From assembly GCA_964407665.1 (NCBI GenBank), contig CAYOWK010000003.1:98191-162190 (forward strand): 64,000 nt of DNA. Direction: 5' to 3'. How positions within the stretch are numbered: the stretch's first letter is position 1; the number at the start of each line of letters is the position of its first letter. The notes beneath the pieces were generated by a model that saw only the letters and a program-made list of their open reading frames with translations, did no database searches and was not told where the DNA came from. Below are positions 1-8,052 of the stretch, piece by piece. A program made the translations under genes and the position numbers. Source of the DNA: CAYOWK01 sp964407665. GTDB taxonomy: Bacteria > Pseudomonadota > Alphaproteobacteria > Caulobacterales > Hyphomonadaceae.

Positions 1-1014
1 GGCTATTTCCGGGACTGGAGCACCGGCATCGGCCGTCACGATCTGCTGGCGCACGAGTATGTCCACTCCTGGAACGGCAAGTTCCGGCGACCCGCCGAGC
101 TCTGGACGCCGCACTTCAACGTACCGATGCGCAACAGCCTGCTGTGGGTGTACGAAGGGCAAACGCAGTACTGGGGCTATGTGCTTGCAGCGCGCTCCGG
201 CCTGCTGACAAAGGAGCAGACGATCGACGCACTCGCGGGCGTAGCCGCCGTCTACGAGCACCGTGTCGGCCGGGCATGGCGGCCTCTGGCGGACACGACG
301 CTCGACCCTGTGATTGCCGCCCGCAGGGCGCTGCCCTGGCCTACCTGGCAGCGGAGCGAGGACTACTACAGCGAGGGCCTGCTGATCTGGCTGGAGGCGG
401 ATGGCCTCATCCGCTCTGGCACCGGCGGAGCGAGATCGCTGGACGACTTTGCCAAGGCGTTCTTCGGCATGAAGGACGGCGATTGGGGCCAGCACACCTA
501 CAAGCGCGCCGACGTCATTTCGACGCTCAACTCCGTTTACCGCTACGACTGGGAGCGGTTCTTCGCCGAACGGGTCGACGCCGTTGCGCCGGTGGCGCCG
601 CTTAAGGGGCTCGAACTGGGCGGGTATCGGCTGATCTATTCGGAACAACCGGGCCCGTTCTCTGCTGATGCAGAAAAGATCGCCCGCACTGTAAACCTCA
701 CCTACTCGCTGGGGTTGGTCGTCGCCGACAACGGTGATGTGAACGCCGTTCAATGGGACGGCCCGGCTTTCAGGGCGGGCATGACGGCAGCGGCGCGGAT
801 CGAAACCGTGAATGGCGAAGAGTTTTCCATCGAGCGCCTGAAGGCCGCGGTGAAAGCGTCAACGGATCCGCAGAAGCCCGTCCGGCTGGGTGTGCGCCAG
901 GACGACGAGTTGCGAACGCTCCCGCTGGATTACGCGGGCGGACTTCGCTACCCCCGTCTCGAGCCGATTCCCGGATCGCCGCAGCGGCTCGACCAGATGC
1001 TGTCGCCGCGTTGA
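1..1014 (+). CDS. M61 family metallopeptidase with C-terminal PDZ domain (5' end outside window)
   Basis: The reading frame is open from base 1, so the gene starts upstream. Zinc-peptidase motif HEYVHSWN lies at bases 52-75, followed about 27 residues later by WVYEGQTQYWG, the layout of family M61 (glycyl aminopeptidase-like). The last ~100 residues look like a PDZ domain (PAFRAGM, then IETVNGEEFS). M61 enzymes are usually periplasmic or outer-membrane-facing aminopeptidases; the signal sequence would lie outside the window. The stop is 5 bases before the end of the convergent M28 peptidase gene, so two peptidase genes face each other. Family assignment is firm; substrate is unknown. Confidence 0.9.
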   Translation, partial: GYFRDWSTGIGRHDLLAHEYVHSWNGKFRRPAELWTPHFNVPMRNSLLWVYEGQTQYWGYVLAARSGLLTKEQTIDALAGVAAVYEHRVGRAWRPLADTTLDPVIAARRALPWPTWQRSEDYYSEGLLIWLEADGLIRSGTGGARSLDDFAKAFFGMKDGDWGQHTYKRADVISTLNSVYRYDWERFFAERVDAVAPVAPLKGLELGGYRLIYSEQPGPFSADAEKIARTVNLTYSLGLVVADNGDVNAVQWDGPAFRAGMTAAARIETVNGEEFSIERLKAAVKASTDPQKPVRLGVRQDDELRTLPLDYAGGLRYPRLEPIPGSPQRLDQMLSPR

Positions 1015-1019
1015 CGCGG

Positions 1020-2438
1020 TCAGGGCGCCCGTGGCGGGAAGAACTCGCCAACGGGCCCCGCAAACTGGACCGGGCTCTCGTGACCGTCGGCCGACACCGC
1101 TGATACGCCGAAGAACCAGTCATCGATGATGACGCCTTCCAGCGTGAGACTCGTGGCGGAGCCTGACGCCTCAACCGGATCTGCCCAGTTGGCGGCGGTC
1201 GTCGCACGCTTCCAGACGCGATAACGTGCAGCGCCCGGCGACGCGGTCCACGAGACGGTCGTGTCGGAGCTCACGGCGCCGCCCGCCTTTACTCCCGACG
1301 GTGGCGCCGGCGCCTTTGCAAGTTCCGCCATCACGGCGACGTTCAGCCGGGTTACGCGCGCAAGGTAGTCGAAGTCGACGCCATCGATCGTGTCGCCGTA
1401 GACGACCCCGTTCTCGGTGCGGAGGTCCTGATGCTGACGGGTGTAATTCTCTGCGGCCTCGCTCAGGCGGACAGCGGGGAACCCTGCCTGCATCATCGGG
1501 ATCTGGTCTCCACCGCGGCCGAAACGGTCGCGCCGGTAGACCATCATGACGTCCAGGCGGCCGATCTGGCTGGCGATCTGCGAGATCCTGCGTGCCAGAT
1601 TGCGCGATGGGGAGTCGAGTTCGCCACCTGTTGTGGTCCGGGCATTCGCCATCTCAGGCGTCTCAGCCGCCCGGACCCCTTCGGAAAAGACCCGGACGTA
1701 GTCAGGTTCACGCCGGCCGCCAGGCCCTTCCGTGTTGCCGACGATGTCGTTGTTGAGGACGGCCTCAACGCGCCAGCCCTGTTCACGCGCGTACCCGGCC
1801 AGCACCTGCGCGCCCAGCAGCCCCTGCTCTTCGCCCGTGAGCGCGGCGAAGACGACGGTCGCCTCGAGCTTTTCCTTCGAAAGGATGCGCGCAGCCTCGA
1901 TGACCGCGGCAACGCCGGATGCATCGTCATTGGCGCCCGGCGCATCCGACGTTGCGTTCATGACGTCAGACACCCGGCTGTCGAGGTGACCGGAGATGAT
2001 GATGACGCGGCCTGGATCGCCGGTTCCGCGTTTGATCCCGACCACGTTGAAGACTTCCGTCTCCTCGGGAACCCGGTTGTTCTTGAAGCGCCCAGAGGGC
2101 GTGACGACCTCGATGCAGCCGCCACAGCCCTCGCCGATCCGCTGAAACTCGGCCGCCACCCAGCGTCGTGCGGCGCCAATGCCGCGGGTGTCGGACACAT
2201 CGGCTGATAGTGTGTGCCGGGTGCCGAAACTGACCATTCCCGCCACATAGGTCTGGAGTTGCGAGGGACTGACGGTGTCAGCGATCCTGCGGATGTCAGA
2301 TTCTGCGGCGGTCGAGGCGGGCGCGACAGGCAGCGCTGATCCGGCCTCGCCTGCGGAGGGTGGATGAGCGCAACCAGCCATCAGCACGAGTACCGCCGCA
2401 CAGGCCATCGCCCGCCCTGCTGACCGCCGTTCCACCAT
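1020..2438 (-). CDS. M28 family zinc aminopeptidase, lipoprotein
   Basis: About 472 residues. The signal sequence ends in lipobox LMAGC, so the protein is probably lipid-anchored. The metal-binding set of family M28 is visible: SGHLDSR (His ~151), GANDDASG (Asp ~171) and TGEEQGLLG (Glu pair ~203). After the catalytic domain a C-terminal segment (VSWTASPGAARYRVWK) resembles a fibronectin type III domain, common in secreted M28 enzymes. I chose ATG 2438 because GAGGG lies 8 bases upstream; an in-frame ATG at 2459 would add 7 residues. Role inferred: extracytoplasmic peptide breakdown. Confidence 0.9.
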   Translation of the reverse strand: MVERRSAGRAMACAAVLVLMAGCAHPPSAGEAGSALPVAPASTAAESDIRRIADTVSPSQLQTYVAGMVSFGTRHTLSADVSDTRGIGAARRWVAAEFQRIGEGCGGCIEVVTPSGRFKNNRVPEETEVFNVVGIKRGTGDPGRVIIISGHLDSRVSDVMNATSDAPGANDDASGVAAVIEAARILSKEKLEATVVFAALTGEEQGLLGAQVLAGYAREQGWRVEAVLNNDIVGNTEGPGGRREPDYVRVFSEGVRAAETPEMANARTTTGGELDSPSRNLARRISQIASQIGRLDVMMVYRRDRFGRGGDQIPMMQAGFPAVRLSEAAENYTRQHQDLRTENGVVYGDTIDGVDFDYLARVTRLNVAVMAELAKAPAPPSGVKAGGAVSSDTTVSWTASPGAARYRVWKRATTAANWADPVEASGSATSLTLEGVIIDDWFFGVSAVSADGHESPVQFAGPVGEFFPPRAP

Positions 2439-2530
2439 AGCCGCCACCCTCACGCCCATAACCTGTCGCCCTGACAGAGCCGGTCTGGACGCTCAGGACA
2501 ATAGGCGCTCCACGAAAAAGTGGCTGGTCT

Positions 2531-3367
2531 TTAGTGCGACATGAGCAGCGGGACAGAACTCGAATGGAGCATGTCCCTGGTCACGCCCCCGAAGACCATC
2601 TCGCTGAACCGGGTTCTCCCGTAGCCGCCCATGACAACCATGTCGGCTCCAACAGCGCGTGCTGCATCCTGCAGGCAGGCGGCGGCGGAGCGTCCGCCAG
2701 CGTCGATGTTCTGCAGTTCGACCGACAGACCGCGTCTTGCCAGATGGGTCGAGATATCAACGCCCGGCATGTCGCCGTGTCCTTCGATGCTGGGCTGCGC
2801 GTCGACGGTCGCAACGATCACGCGTGCACCAGAATCCAGAAGTGGCAGTGCGTCGGCCAGCGCCCGGGCCGACTCCCGGCCGGCGTTCCAGGCCACAAGA
2901 GCAGTTTTGCCCAATGGCTCTCCATTCCACTCCGGAGGAACCACAAGAACCGGCCTTCCAGACCCGAAGAGGGCCGCCTCGACGAGAGGCGTTCGACCGT
3001 CGCCGCTTTTCCCCGGGCGCGGGACAAGCGTGATGTCTGAATGCCTGCAGTGGACCGCCAGCAACTCACGAACCGCGCCCGCTTCGACCAGCATTGTCAG
3101 GGCCGCACTGCGGTCAACCTCAATATCCAGTTGCTGTCGGAGAACCGCACGCTGGGCCTCCTGCCCCTCCTGGGCCTCCAGCACTAGATCACCCCAGCGG
3201 GGATCGATGACCCACCCTTCGGTGACAGCTGGGAGCATCGGCATGTATCGGACAAGCATTCCGGTCACGAATGCGTCATGCTGCCGGGACAGCATTTCGG
3301 CGCACTTGAGTACGTGACCATCGCCTTCAACCGAGGACAGGACGGCGAGAATATCCCGGTAACCCAT
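2531..3367 (-). CDS. Tandem-domain universal stress protein (UspA family)
   Basis: A protein of 278 residues, twice the length of a single Usp domain. The C-terminal half carries the ATP-binding motif of the family (GGYGRTRFSEMVFGGVT: G-2x-G-9x-G-S/T). The N-terminal half starts with a Usp-like beta strand (YRDILAVLS) but lacks the glycine motif, so it is probably a degenerate domain. Start ATG 3367 is preceded by GGGAG at a good distance; an ORF extension to 3433 has no such site. Role inferred from family: nucleotide-binding stress response. It stands alone, divergent from the regulator gene at 3548. Confidence 0.85.
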   Translation of the reverse strand: MGYRDILAVLSSVEGDGHVLKCAEMLSRQHDAFVTGMLVRYMPMLPAVTEGWVIDPRWGDLVLEAQEGQEAQRAVLRQQLDIEVDRSAALTMLVEAGAVRELLAVHCRHSDITLVPRPGKSGDGRTPLVEAALFGSGRPVLVVPPEWNGEPLGKTALVAWNAGRESARALADALPLLDSGARVIVATVDAQPSIEGHGDMPGVDISTHLARRGLSVELQNIDAGGRSAAACLQDAARAVGADMVVMGGYGRTRFSEMVFGGVTRDMLHSSSVPLLMSH

Positions 3368-3547
3368 GTTCCAGCTCCCAATTACGGTGTTCAGGCCTCG
3401 CACCACCTTTGGACCTGATAGCCAGTGCGGCACTGATCGGGATCAACTCGTCGGCAGCCGCACGGAAATCGGGACTACCAACGTCGCCGGATTGTCGGCA
3501 TCCGGTCGTTTGGGGTAGCGAGCAAAGACCAGTAGCATGAATTGCGA

Positions 3548-4849
3548 ATGACCGAAGCTAACCCGAAACCCGCAGAGCTGGACGCCGCTACACGGGCGGA
3601 GCTGGAGCGCGTGCGCCTGAGCGGCGCCCTTGGCGCGCAGGGTCGCCTAAATGATCTCTTCGAGTATCTGGCCGGACGGATGCTTGACGCGAGATCCCCC
3701 AAGGAAGCTGAAATCGCGCTCGCGGTCTTTGGCAAGACGGAAAACGACGCCAATCGCGACGACCCCGCAGTGCGAGTCTACATACACCGGCTCCGCAAGC
3801 GCCTCGAGGACCACTACCTGCGGTCTCCGTCGCCAAATGACAGGCGGCTTACAATCCCGAAGGGCGAGTATAGACTCGTCGCAGTATCGGCTGAAACGCG
3901 TGGCGACGCGGTCGCCCAGCCGATGGGATCGAGTCAGACTGCCCGCGAAACCGGCCTGAACTGGAAGAAGCTCGCGGCTCCGATCGCTGCAATCGCCCTG
4001 ACTGTCGGAGCCGGCGCCGGCTGGGCCGCCAATTCTCTATCCCGGCGGCCGGACCCCATTGAACGGACGTCAGTGTGGAGGGGAATGGCGAGCGTGGAGA
4101 GGCCCCTGCTGATCGTTCTGGGCGACTACTACATGTTTGGCGAATACGAGGACCGGCTTTTTCTCAAACGCCTAGTCCGGGACTTCGCCATCAACTCGAA
4201 GAATGACCTCCTCAATCAGTATCTCAGTCAGCCAGGGATGAGTGATCGGTACGGGGATGTGGCGTTAAGCTACCTCCCGACGTCATCCGGTTATGCTCTG
4301 GCGGAGCTTTCGCCTCTGCTGAATGCGGCGAGCCGGCGCGAAATCATCCTCGCTTCGGAGCTGACCCCGGACCGGCTCAAGGAAGCCGACGTGATCTACA
4401 TTGGCCTGCTGAGCGGGATGGCGTCGTTAAAGGATACGGTGTTCTCGCATTCCAGCTACTCCATCGGCGAGAGCTACGACGACATTCTCGACGAGAAGTC
4501 GGGCCGTACCTACCGGAGCGAGGCCTTTCTGGCGGCGCCGGGTGACAGCATGTATCGCGACTATGCCTACATGGCCTCCTTTGCTGGCCCGTCCGGAAAT
4601 CGCATCAGCGTCCTTGCCGGCGCACGCGACACGGGGCTGTTGGGACTCGCTGAGATGCTGAGCCAGCGCGATGGCGTGACCACGCTTACCGAGGCCTCCG
4701 GCGGTGTTCCGGACTTCGAGGCCCTGCTGGAGGTTCGGGGCCAGAAGCATGTCAATCTGGAAGCGCGCGTTGTCAGCGCATCATCGATCGACAGCAGGCA
4801 GGTCTGGCAGGGTGATCGCCGGGCGTCACCGGTCTACCCCCAGGAATAG
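3548..4849 (+). CDS. Membrane-anchored winged-helix regulator with periplasmic sensor region
   Basis: About 433 residues. Residues ~10-110 match the N-terminal winged-helix-like domain found in many acidobacterial and proteobacterial one-component regulators (LFEYLAG, AVFGKTENDANRDDPAVRVY, IHRLRKRLEDHY). A single hydrophobic helix follows (~140-165, AAPIAAIALTVGAGAGWAA), then ~265 residues predicted to be periplasmic. This is the CadC-like arrangement: cytoplasmic DNA binding, one membrane span, external sensing. A TTG at 3542 is in frame two codons upstream; neither start has a clear ribosome site. Signal sensed and target genes are unknown. The convergent lipoprotein gene ends 5 bases away. 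Confidence 0.65.
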   Translation: MTEANPKPAELDAATRAELERVRLSGALGAQGRLNDLFEYLAGRMLDARSPKEAEIALAVFGKTENDANRDDPAVRVYIHRLRKRLEDHYLRSPSPNDRRLTIPKGEYRLVAVSAETRGDAVAQPMGSSQTARETGLNWKKLAAPIAAIALTVGAGAGWAANSLSRRPDPIERTSVWRGMASVERPLLIVLGDYYMFGEYEDRLFLKRLVRDFAINSKNDLLNQYLSQPGMSDRYGDVALSYLPTSSGYALAELSPLLNAASRREIILASELTPDRLKEADVIYIGLLSGMASLKDTVFSHSSYSIGESYDDILDEKSGRTYRSEAFLAAPGDSMYRDYAYMASFAGPSGNRISVLAGARDTGLLGLAEMLSQRDGVTTLTEASGGVPDFEALLEVRGQKHVNLEARVVSASSIDSRQVWQGDRRASPVYPQE

Positions 4850-4853
4850 CGAT

Positions 4854-5426
4854 TCAGTCGTCCTTCTCCGCGGTTTCGGCCTCCGTTGCCACAGGAGCCG
4901 CTGGAGAGGTGCAGCCCAGAGTCGCCCCTATGCCTTTCAGATAGGCCCGTCGTGCCGCGCCCCTTGCGTAAGCTTCCCGCACCGCCTTCTCGTGACGCGA
5001 CGCGCCGCTCGCCGACTTCAGGATCGACTGGTAGGGTATGAATCCGGTGACAGCGTTCTCGACCGCTCCAAGGGCAGCCCCGGCAGCGGCGTCTCCTGCT
5101 CTCTCTCCCGTCGACGCCTTTCCCACGTCGGCATCTGCATCCGGTCCGAGGATTGCGGTCAATGCTGTGACATCCCGGCCAATCACCGAACAGGTCAATT
5201 CGGGCAGCGGATCGTATGGAGACCTGAGGGCCTGTAGCATCTCGGGAATCGGCACCTTGCGAAGGTTGAGAAGTTCGAGGGGCGCCAGAAGCGCGTCATC
5301 GATCTCGCCTGTCGTCCTCCCAAATGCGGTTGAAACGCCTGCTTCCGTTTCCGTTCGGGCCGACTGGCACCCGGCCGCCGCGATCATCGCAAACAGTAAG
5401 GCAATCACATATGTCTGTTTTTGCAC
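4854..5426 (-). CDS. Hypothetical lipoprotein
   Basis: A protein of 190 residues with a signal peptide and lipobox AAAGC (Cys ~20). A central glycine/alanine-rich stretch (GDAAAGAALGAVENAVTGF, ~residues 113-131) resembles the glycine-zipper-like segments of small envelope proteins. The C-terminus has conserved-looking Arg/Ala helices. I do not recognise a family. It is transcribed toward the regulator gene and leaves a 147-base region before the tRNA promoter. Confidence 0.6.
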   Translation of the reverse strand: MQKQTYVIALLFAMIAAAGCQSARTETEAGVSTAFGRTTGEIDDALLAPLELLNLRKVPIPEMLQALRSPYDPLPELTCSVIGRDVTALTAILGPDADADVGKASTGERAGDAAAGAALGAVENAVTGFIPYQSILKSASGASRHEKAVREAYARGAARRAYLKGIGATLGCTSPAAPVATEAETAEKDD

Positions 5427-5529
5427 GCGTTTTTGTCCGTCTTTTTAAACTGGCGTCCGGATCAGCGACAAGGAACCCTCTGCGACGAGACGACAAGTAG
5501 AAAACTGCGTGTAGAGACAAGTTAGTACG

Positions 5530-5558
5530 TTGACCTTGGAGATAGGCCCCACTAGGTT
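5530..5558 (+). promoter_or_regulatory. Sigma70-type promoter of tRNA-Lys
   Basis: TTGACC (5530-5535), a 17-base spacer and TAGGTT (5553-5558), ending 15 bases before the mature tRNA. This is a near-consensus housekeeping promoter. Confidence 0.7.
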
Positions 5559-5573
5559 CCGCCGCCTTGGGGA

Positions 5574-5649
5574 GAGCCCGTAGCTCAGTTGGTAGAGCAG
5601 CTGACTTTTAATCAGCGGGTCACAGGTTCGACTCCTGTCGGGCTCACCA
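5574..5649 (+). tRNA. tRNA-Lys (UUU)
   Basis: A 76-base cloverleaf. The acceptor stem GAGCCCG pairs with CGGGCTC, the D-loop has AGCTCAGTTGGTAGAGC, the anticodon stem-loop is GCTGA-CTTTTAA-TCAGC with anticodon TTT, and the T-arm contains GGTTCGACTCC. Discriminator A and a genome-encoded CCA end follow. Confidence 0.98.
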
Positions 5650-6331
5650 AGACTTTCAACCGCTCAGCGGCGCGACGATCCAACGTTGCGCCGCTTGCGG
5701 CCCTCCAGCACACAATAGCGGAGCGAAGCGGGCGATAGCCCGCTTGTTTGAGCGTCGCGTCTTGTTCGATGCAGGCCCGACGTCACGAACAAGTCCCGCC
5801 CTGTCTATTTTCGCCGCACTGCAAGTTGCTCAAAAGGGTCTGATGCGCTGTCCAGTTGCCAGCGTATGCGCGCGGGCGAGCGGCAAACTCTTCGAACCCT
5901 TCAGGCGTCAATCAAATCGCAAGCGATCGTCCGGCCAAGAGTGGTCCCCCCCCTTTCTCCTTCAGCCGCGTCTCTAGTTGCATGCAGACCTGTGTGCTCC
6001 AGGCGTTGCGCGCTTTTGGCGGGACACGAAGGGCAGCCATGGCCGCCTGCTCGAACCAGTCGTGGGACGCAGTAACCGTCGCGAAGCTATGCCAGGGAGA
6101 TGTCGCGGCCGGTTAGCCTTTGACCGGCAGTACTGTGATGCGGTATCCAGAGTCGCGTTCTGGCGGCCGATCATCTCCGGATCGCGTGCTGTCTGCACCC
6201 GGGTCGTCCGCGTAGCTTCGTCGTGCCTAGCCTTGTATCGGTTTCTGCCTCCGGACTTGATTCCTGCAGCCCGATTTTCCCGGGCCGTTGAGACGCACAC
6301 CGAACCGTAGCTTTCCAGACGGGACTACCCC
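5650..6331. other. 682-base stretch without a recognisable gene, downstream of tRNA-Lys
   Basis: No ORF here has a convincing ribosome site, family motif or protein-like composition. The region contains a perfect hairpin at 5726-5745. I looked for a repeat of the tRNA 3' end (an attachment site) and saw none. It could hold a decayed gene or an unrecognised RNA. Confidence 0.5.
5726..5745 (+). terminator. Hairpin, possible terminator of the tRNA-Lys transcript
   Basis: A perfect 8-bp stem (AAGCGGGC / GCCCGCTT) with a GATA loop, about 77 bases after the tRNA. Only a short GTTTG follows, so the rho-independent call is weak. Confidence 0.4.
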
Positions 6332-8041
6332 ATGCGCTATACTATTGCTGCGGTCCTCTTCTGTCTGTTGGCGGCGTGCGGCGGCGGTGGCTCATCGTCC
6401 GGCGACGCAAGCGGCGGAGGCGGGCCGGCTCCGGCCGCTCCCCCTCCAACCGCTGCGGAGGCCGCGCGCCTCCTGACCCAAGCGACGTTTGGAGTGACCG
6501 AAGCCGGCATCGCCGAGGTGCAGAGCCAAGGCGTCAACGGCTGGATCACGGCCCAGATCGCACTCCCCCGCCCGGCCATCAGCCACGAGGCCTTCATCGA
6601 CACCGCGCTTGCCGCCAACGGCTCCGTCAACGCCAACAATTTTTATCAGACGTGGTGGCGGCAATCGATCAGCGAACCGGACCAGTTGCGCCAACGGGTC
6701 GCCTTCGCCCTGTCGCAGATATTTGTGATTTCCCTTGCCGATCCGGCCATCGATACGCGCGGCGCTGCGTCCTGGTACGACATGCTGCAACGCAATTCGT
6801 TCGGCAATTTTCGCACGCTTCTGGAGGATGTGACGCTTCACCCGATGATGGGGCGCTATCTGACCTACCTGGGTAACGACAAGGAAGACCCGGCCGGGAC
6901 TCGCACCCCGGATGAGAACTACGCGCGGGAGGTCATGCAATTGATGACCATCGGTCTGGTTGAACTCAACGCGGATGGCACGCCGAGGCTCAATGGAACC
7001 GAAACCATCCCGACCTATACGCCGGCCGACATCGCCGGCCTTGCAAAGGTGTTCACGGGCATCAGCTGGTACAGCCCCTCGCCAAACAACACCACGTTCG
7101 CTGGCGGCAACGCCCATTCCGACCGGTCGGTGCGACCCATGATTTTCTATCCGACCCGCCACTCGACATCGGCCAAGACCTTCCTTGGCGTAACAATCCC
7201 GGCCAGCACGACGCCCGACAATGCGGGTGACCTGCGCATCGCCCTCGATCAGCTCTTCAACCACGCCAACACCGCTCCGTTTGTTTCGAAGCGTCTCATC
7301 CAGCAGCTGGTGACTTCCAATCCAAGTCCCGCCTATGTCGCCCGGGTCTCAGCTGTGTTCGCCAACAACGGATCCGGCGTACGAGGCGATCTGGCGGCTG
7401 TGGTTCGTGCCATCCTCACCGATGCCGAAGCACGAAACATCGGGGTGGCGACTTCGCCCACCTTCGGAAAGCTGCGGGAGCCCGTCATACGTGTCGCGAA
7501 CTGGGCGCGAACGTTCGGCGCCACGTCGCAGACCGGAAACTTTCTGATCACGTCGACAAGCGCCAACACGTCGCTGAACCAGTCCCCGCTGACCTCTCCC
7601 TCGGTTTTCAACTTCTGGCGACCCGGGTTTACCCCGCCGGCAACGACCGTGCTCGGTCAGAACATGCTTCTCGCACCTGAGTTTCAGGTCGTCGATGAAG
7701 TCACGACGGCGTCGTACATCAATCAGATGCAGGACTGGATCAACGCCGGAATCGGTTCGACGCCGACCGGCGGGTCCGGGCGTGACGTACGCTCCGCCTA
7801 TACGGCGGAGATCGCGCTTGCCGACAACCCGGCGGCGCTGGTGGATCGCATGAACGCCCTACTGTTCTATGGCCAGATGACGCCTACCCTCCAATCGCGA
7901 TTAACGGCGGCGGTTACGGCGGTCGCTATCCCGGCAGCAACTGGGAGCAATCAGGCGGCCATCGACACAGCCCGTCTGAACAGGGCGAAGACCGCTGTTT
8001 TCCTATCGATGATTTCGCCTGAATACCTCGTTCAGCGCTGA
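6332..8041 (+). CDS. DUF1800 family lipoprotein
   Basis: A protein of 569 residues. It starts with a lipoprotein signal (lipobox LAAC, Cys ~16), a Gly/Ser then Ala/Pro linker, and a DUF1800 body: AARLLTQATFGVTEAGI near residue 45, RVAFALSQIFVIS, DENYAREVMQLMTIGL and LREPVIRV. DUF1800 proteins are large exported proteins of unknown biochemical role that occur next to DUF1501 proteins, as here (12-base gap to the next gene, same strand). The ATG is the only sensible start because the signal peptide begins there. Likely exposed on the periplasmic face of a membrane. Confidence 0.88.
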   Translation: MRYTIAAVLFCLLAACGGGGSSSGDASGGGGPAPAAPPPTAAEAARLLTQATFGVTEAGIAEVQSQGVNGWITAQIALPRPAISHEAFIDTALAANGSVNANNFYQTWWRQSISEPDQLRQRVAFALSQIFVISLADPAIDTRGAASWYDMLQRNSFGNFRTLLEDVTLHPMMGRYLTYLGNDKEDPAGTRTPDENYAREVMQLMTIGLVELNADGTPRLNGTETIPTYTPADIAGLAKVFTGISWYSPSPNNTTFAGGNAHSDRSVRPMIFYPTRHSTSAKTFLGVTIPASTTPDNAGDLRIALDQLFNHANTAPFVSKRLIQQLVTSNPSPAYVARVSAVFANNGSGVRGDLAAVVRAILTDAEARNIGVATSPTFGKLREPVIRVANWARTFGATSQTGNFLITSTSANTSLNQSPLTSPSVFNFWRPGFTPPATTVLGQNMLLAPEFQVVDEVTTASYINQMQDWINAGIGSTPTGGSGRDVRSAYTAEIALADNPAALVDRMNALLFYGQMTPTLQSRLTAAVTAVAIPAATGSNQAAIDTARLNRAKTAVFLSMISPEYLVQR

Positions 8042-8052
8042 GGAGCCCGACC

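Noticed and set aside
5574..5649. tRNA-Lys as an integration site with a repeated 3' end
   Set aside because: No second copy of the tRNA end was seen in the window, and no integrase is nearby.
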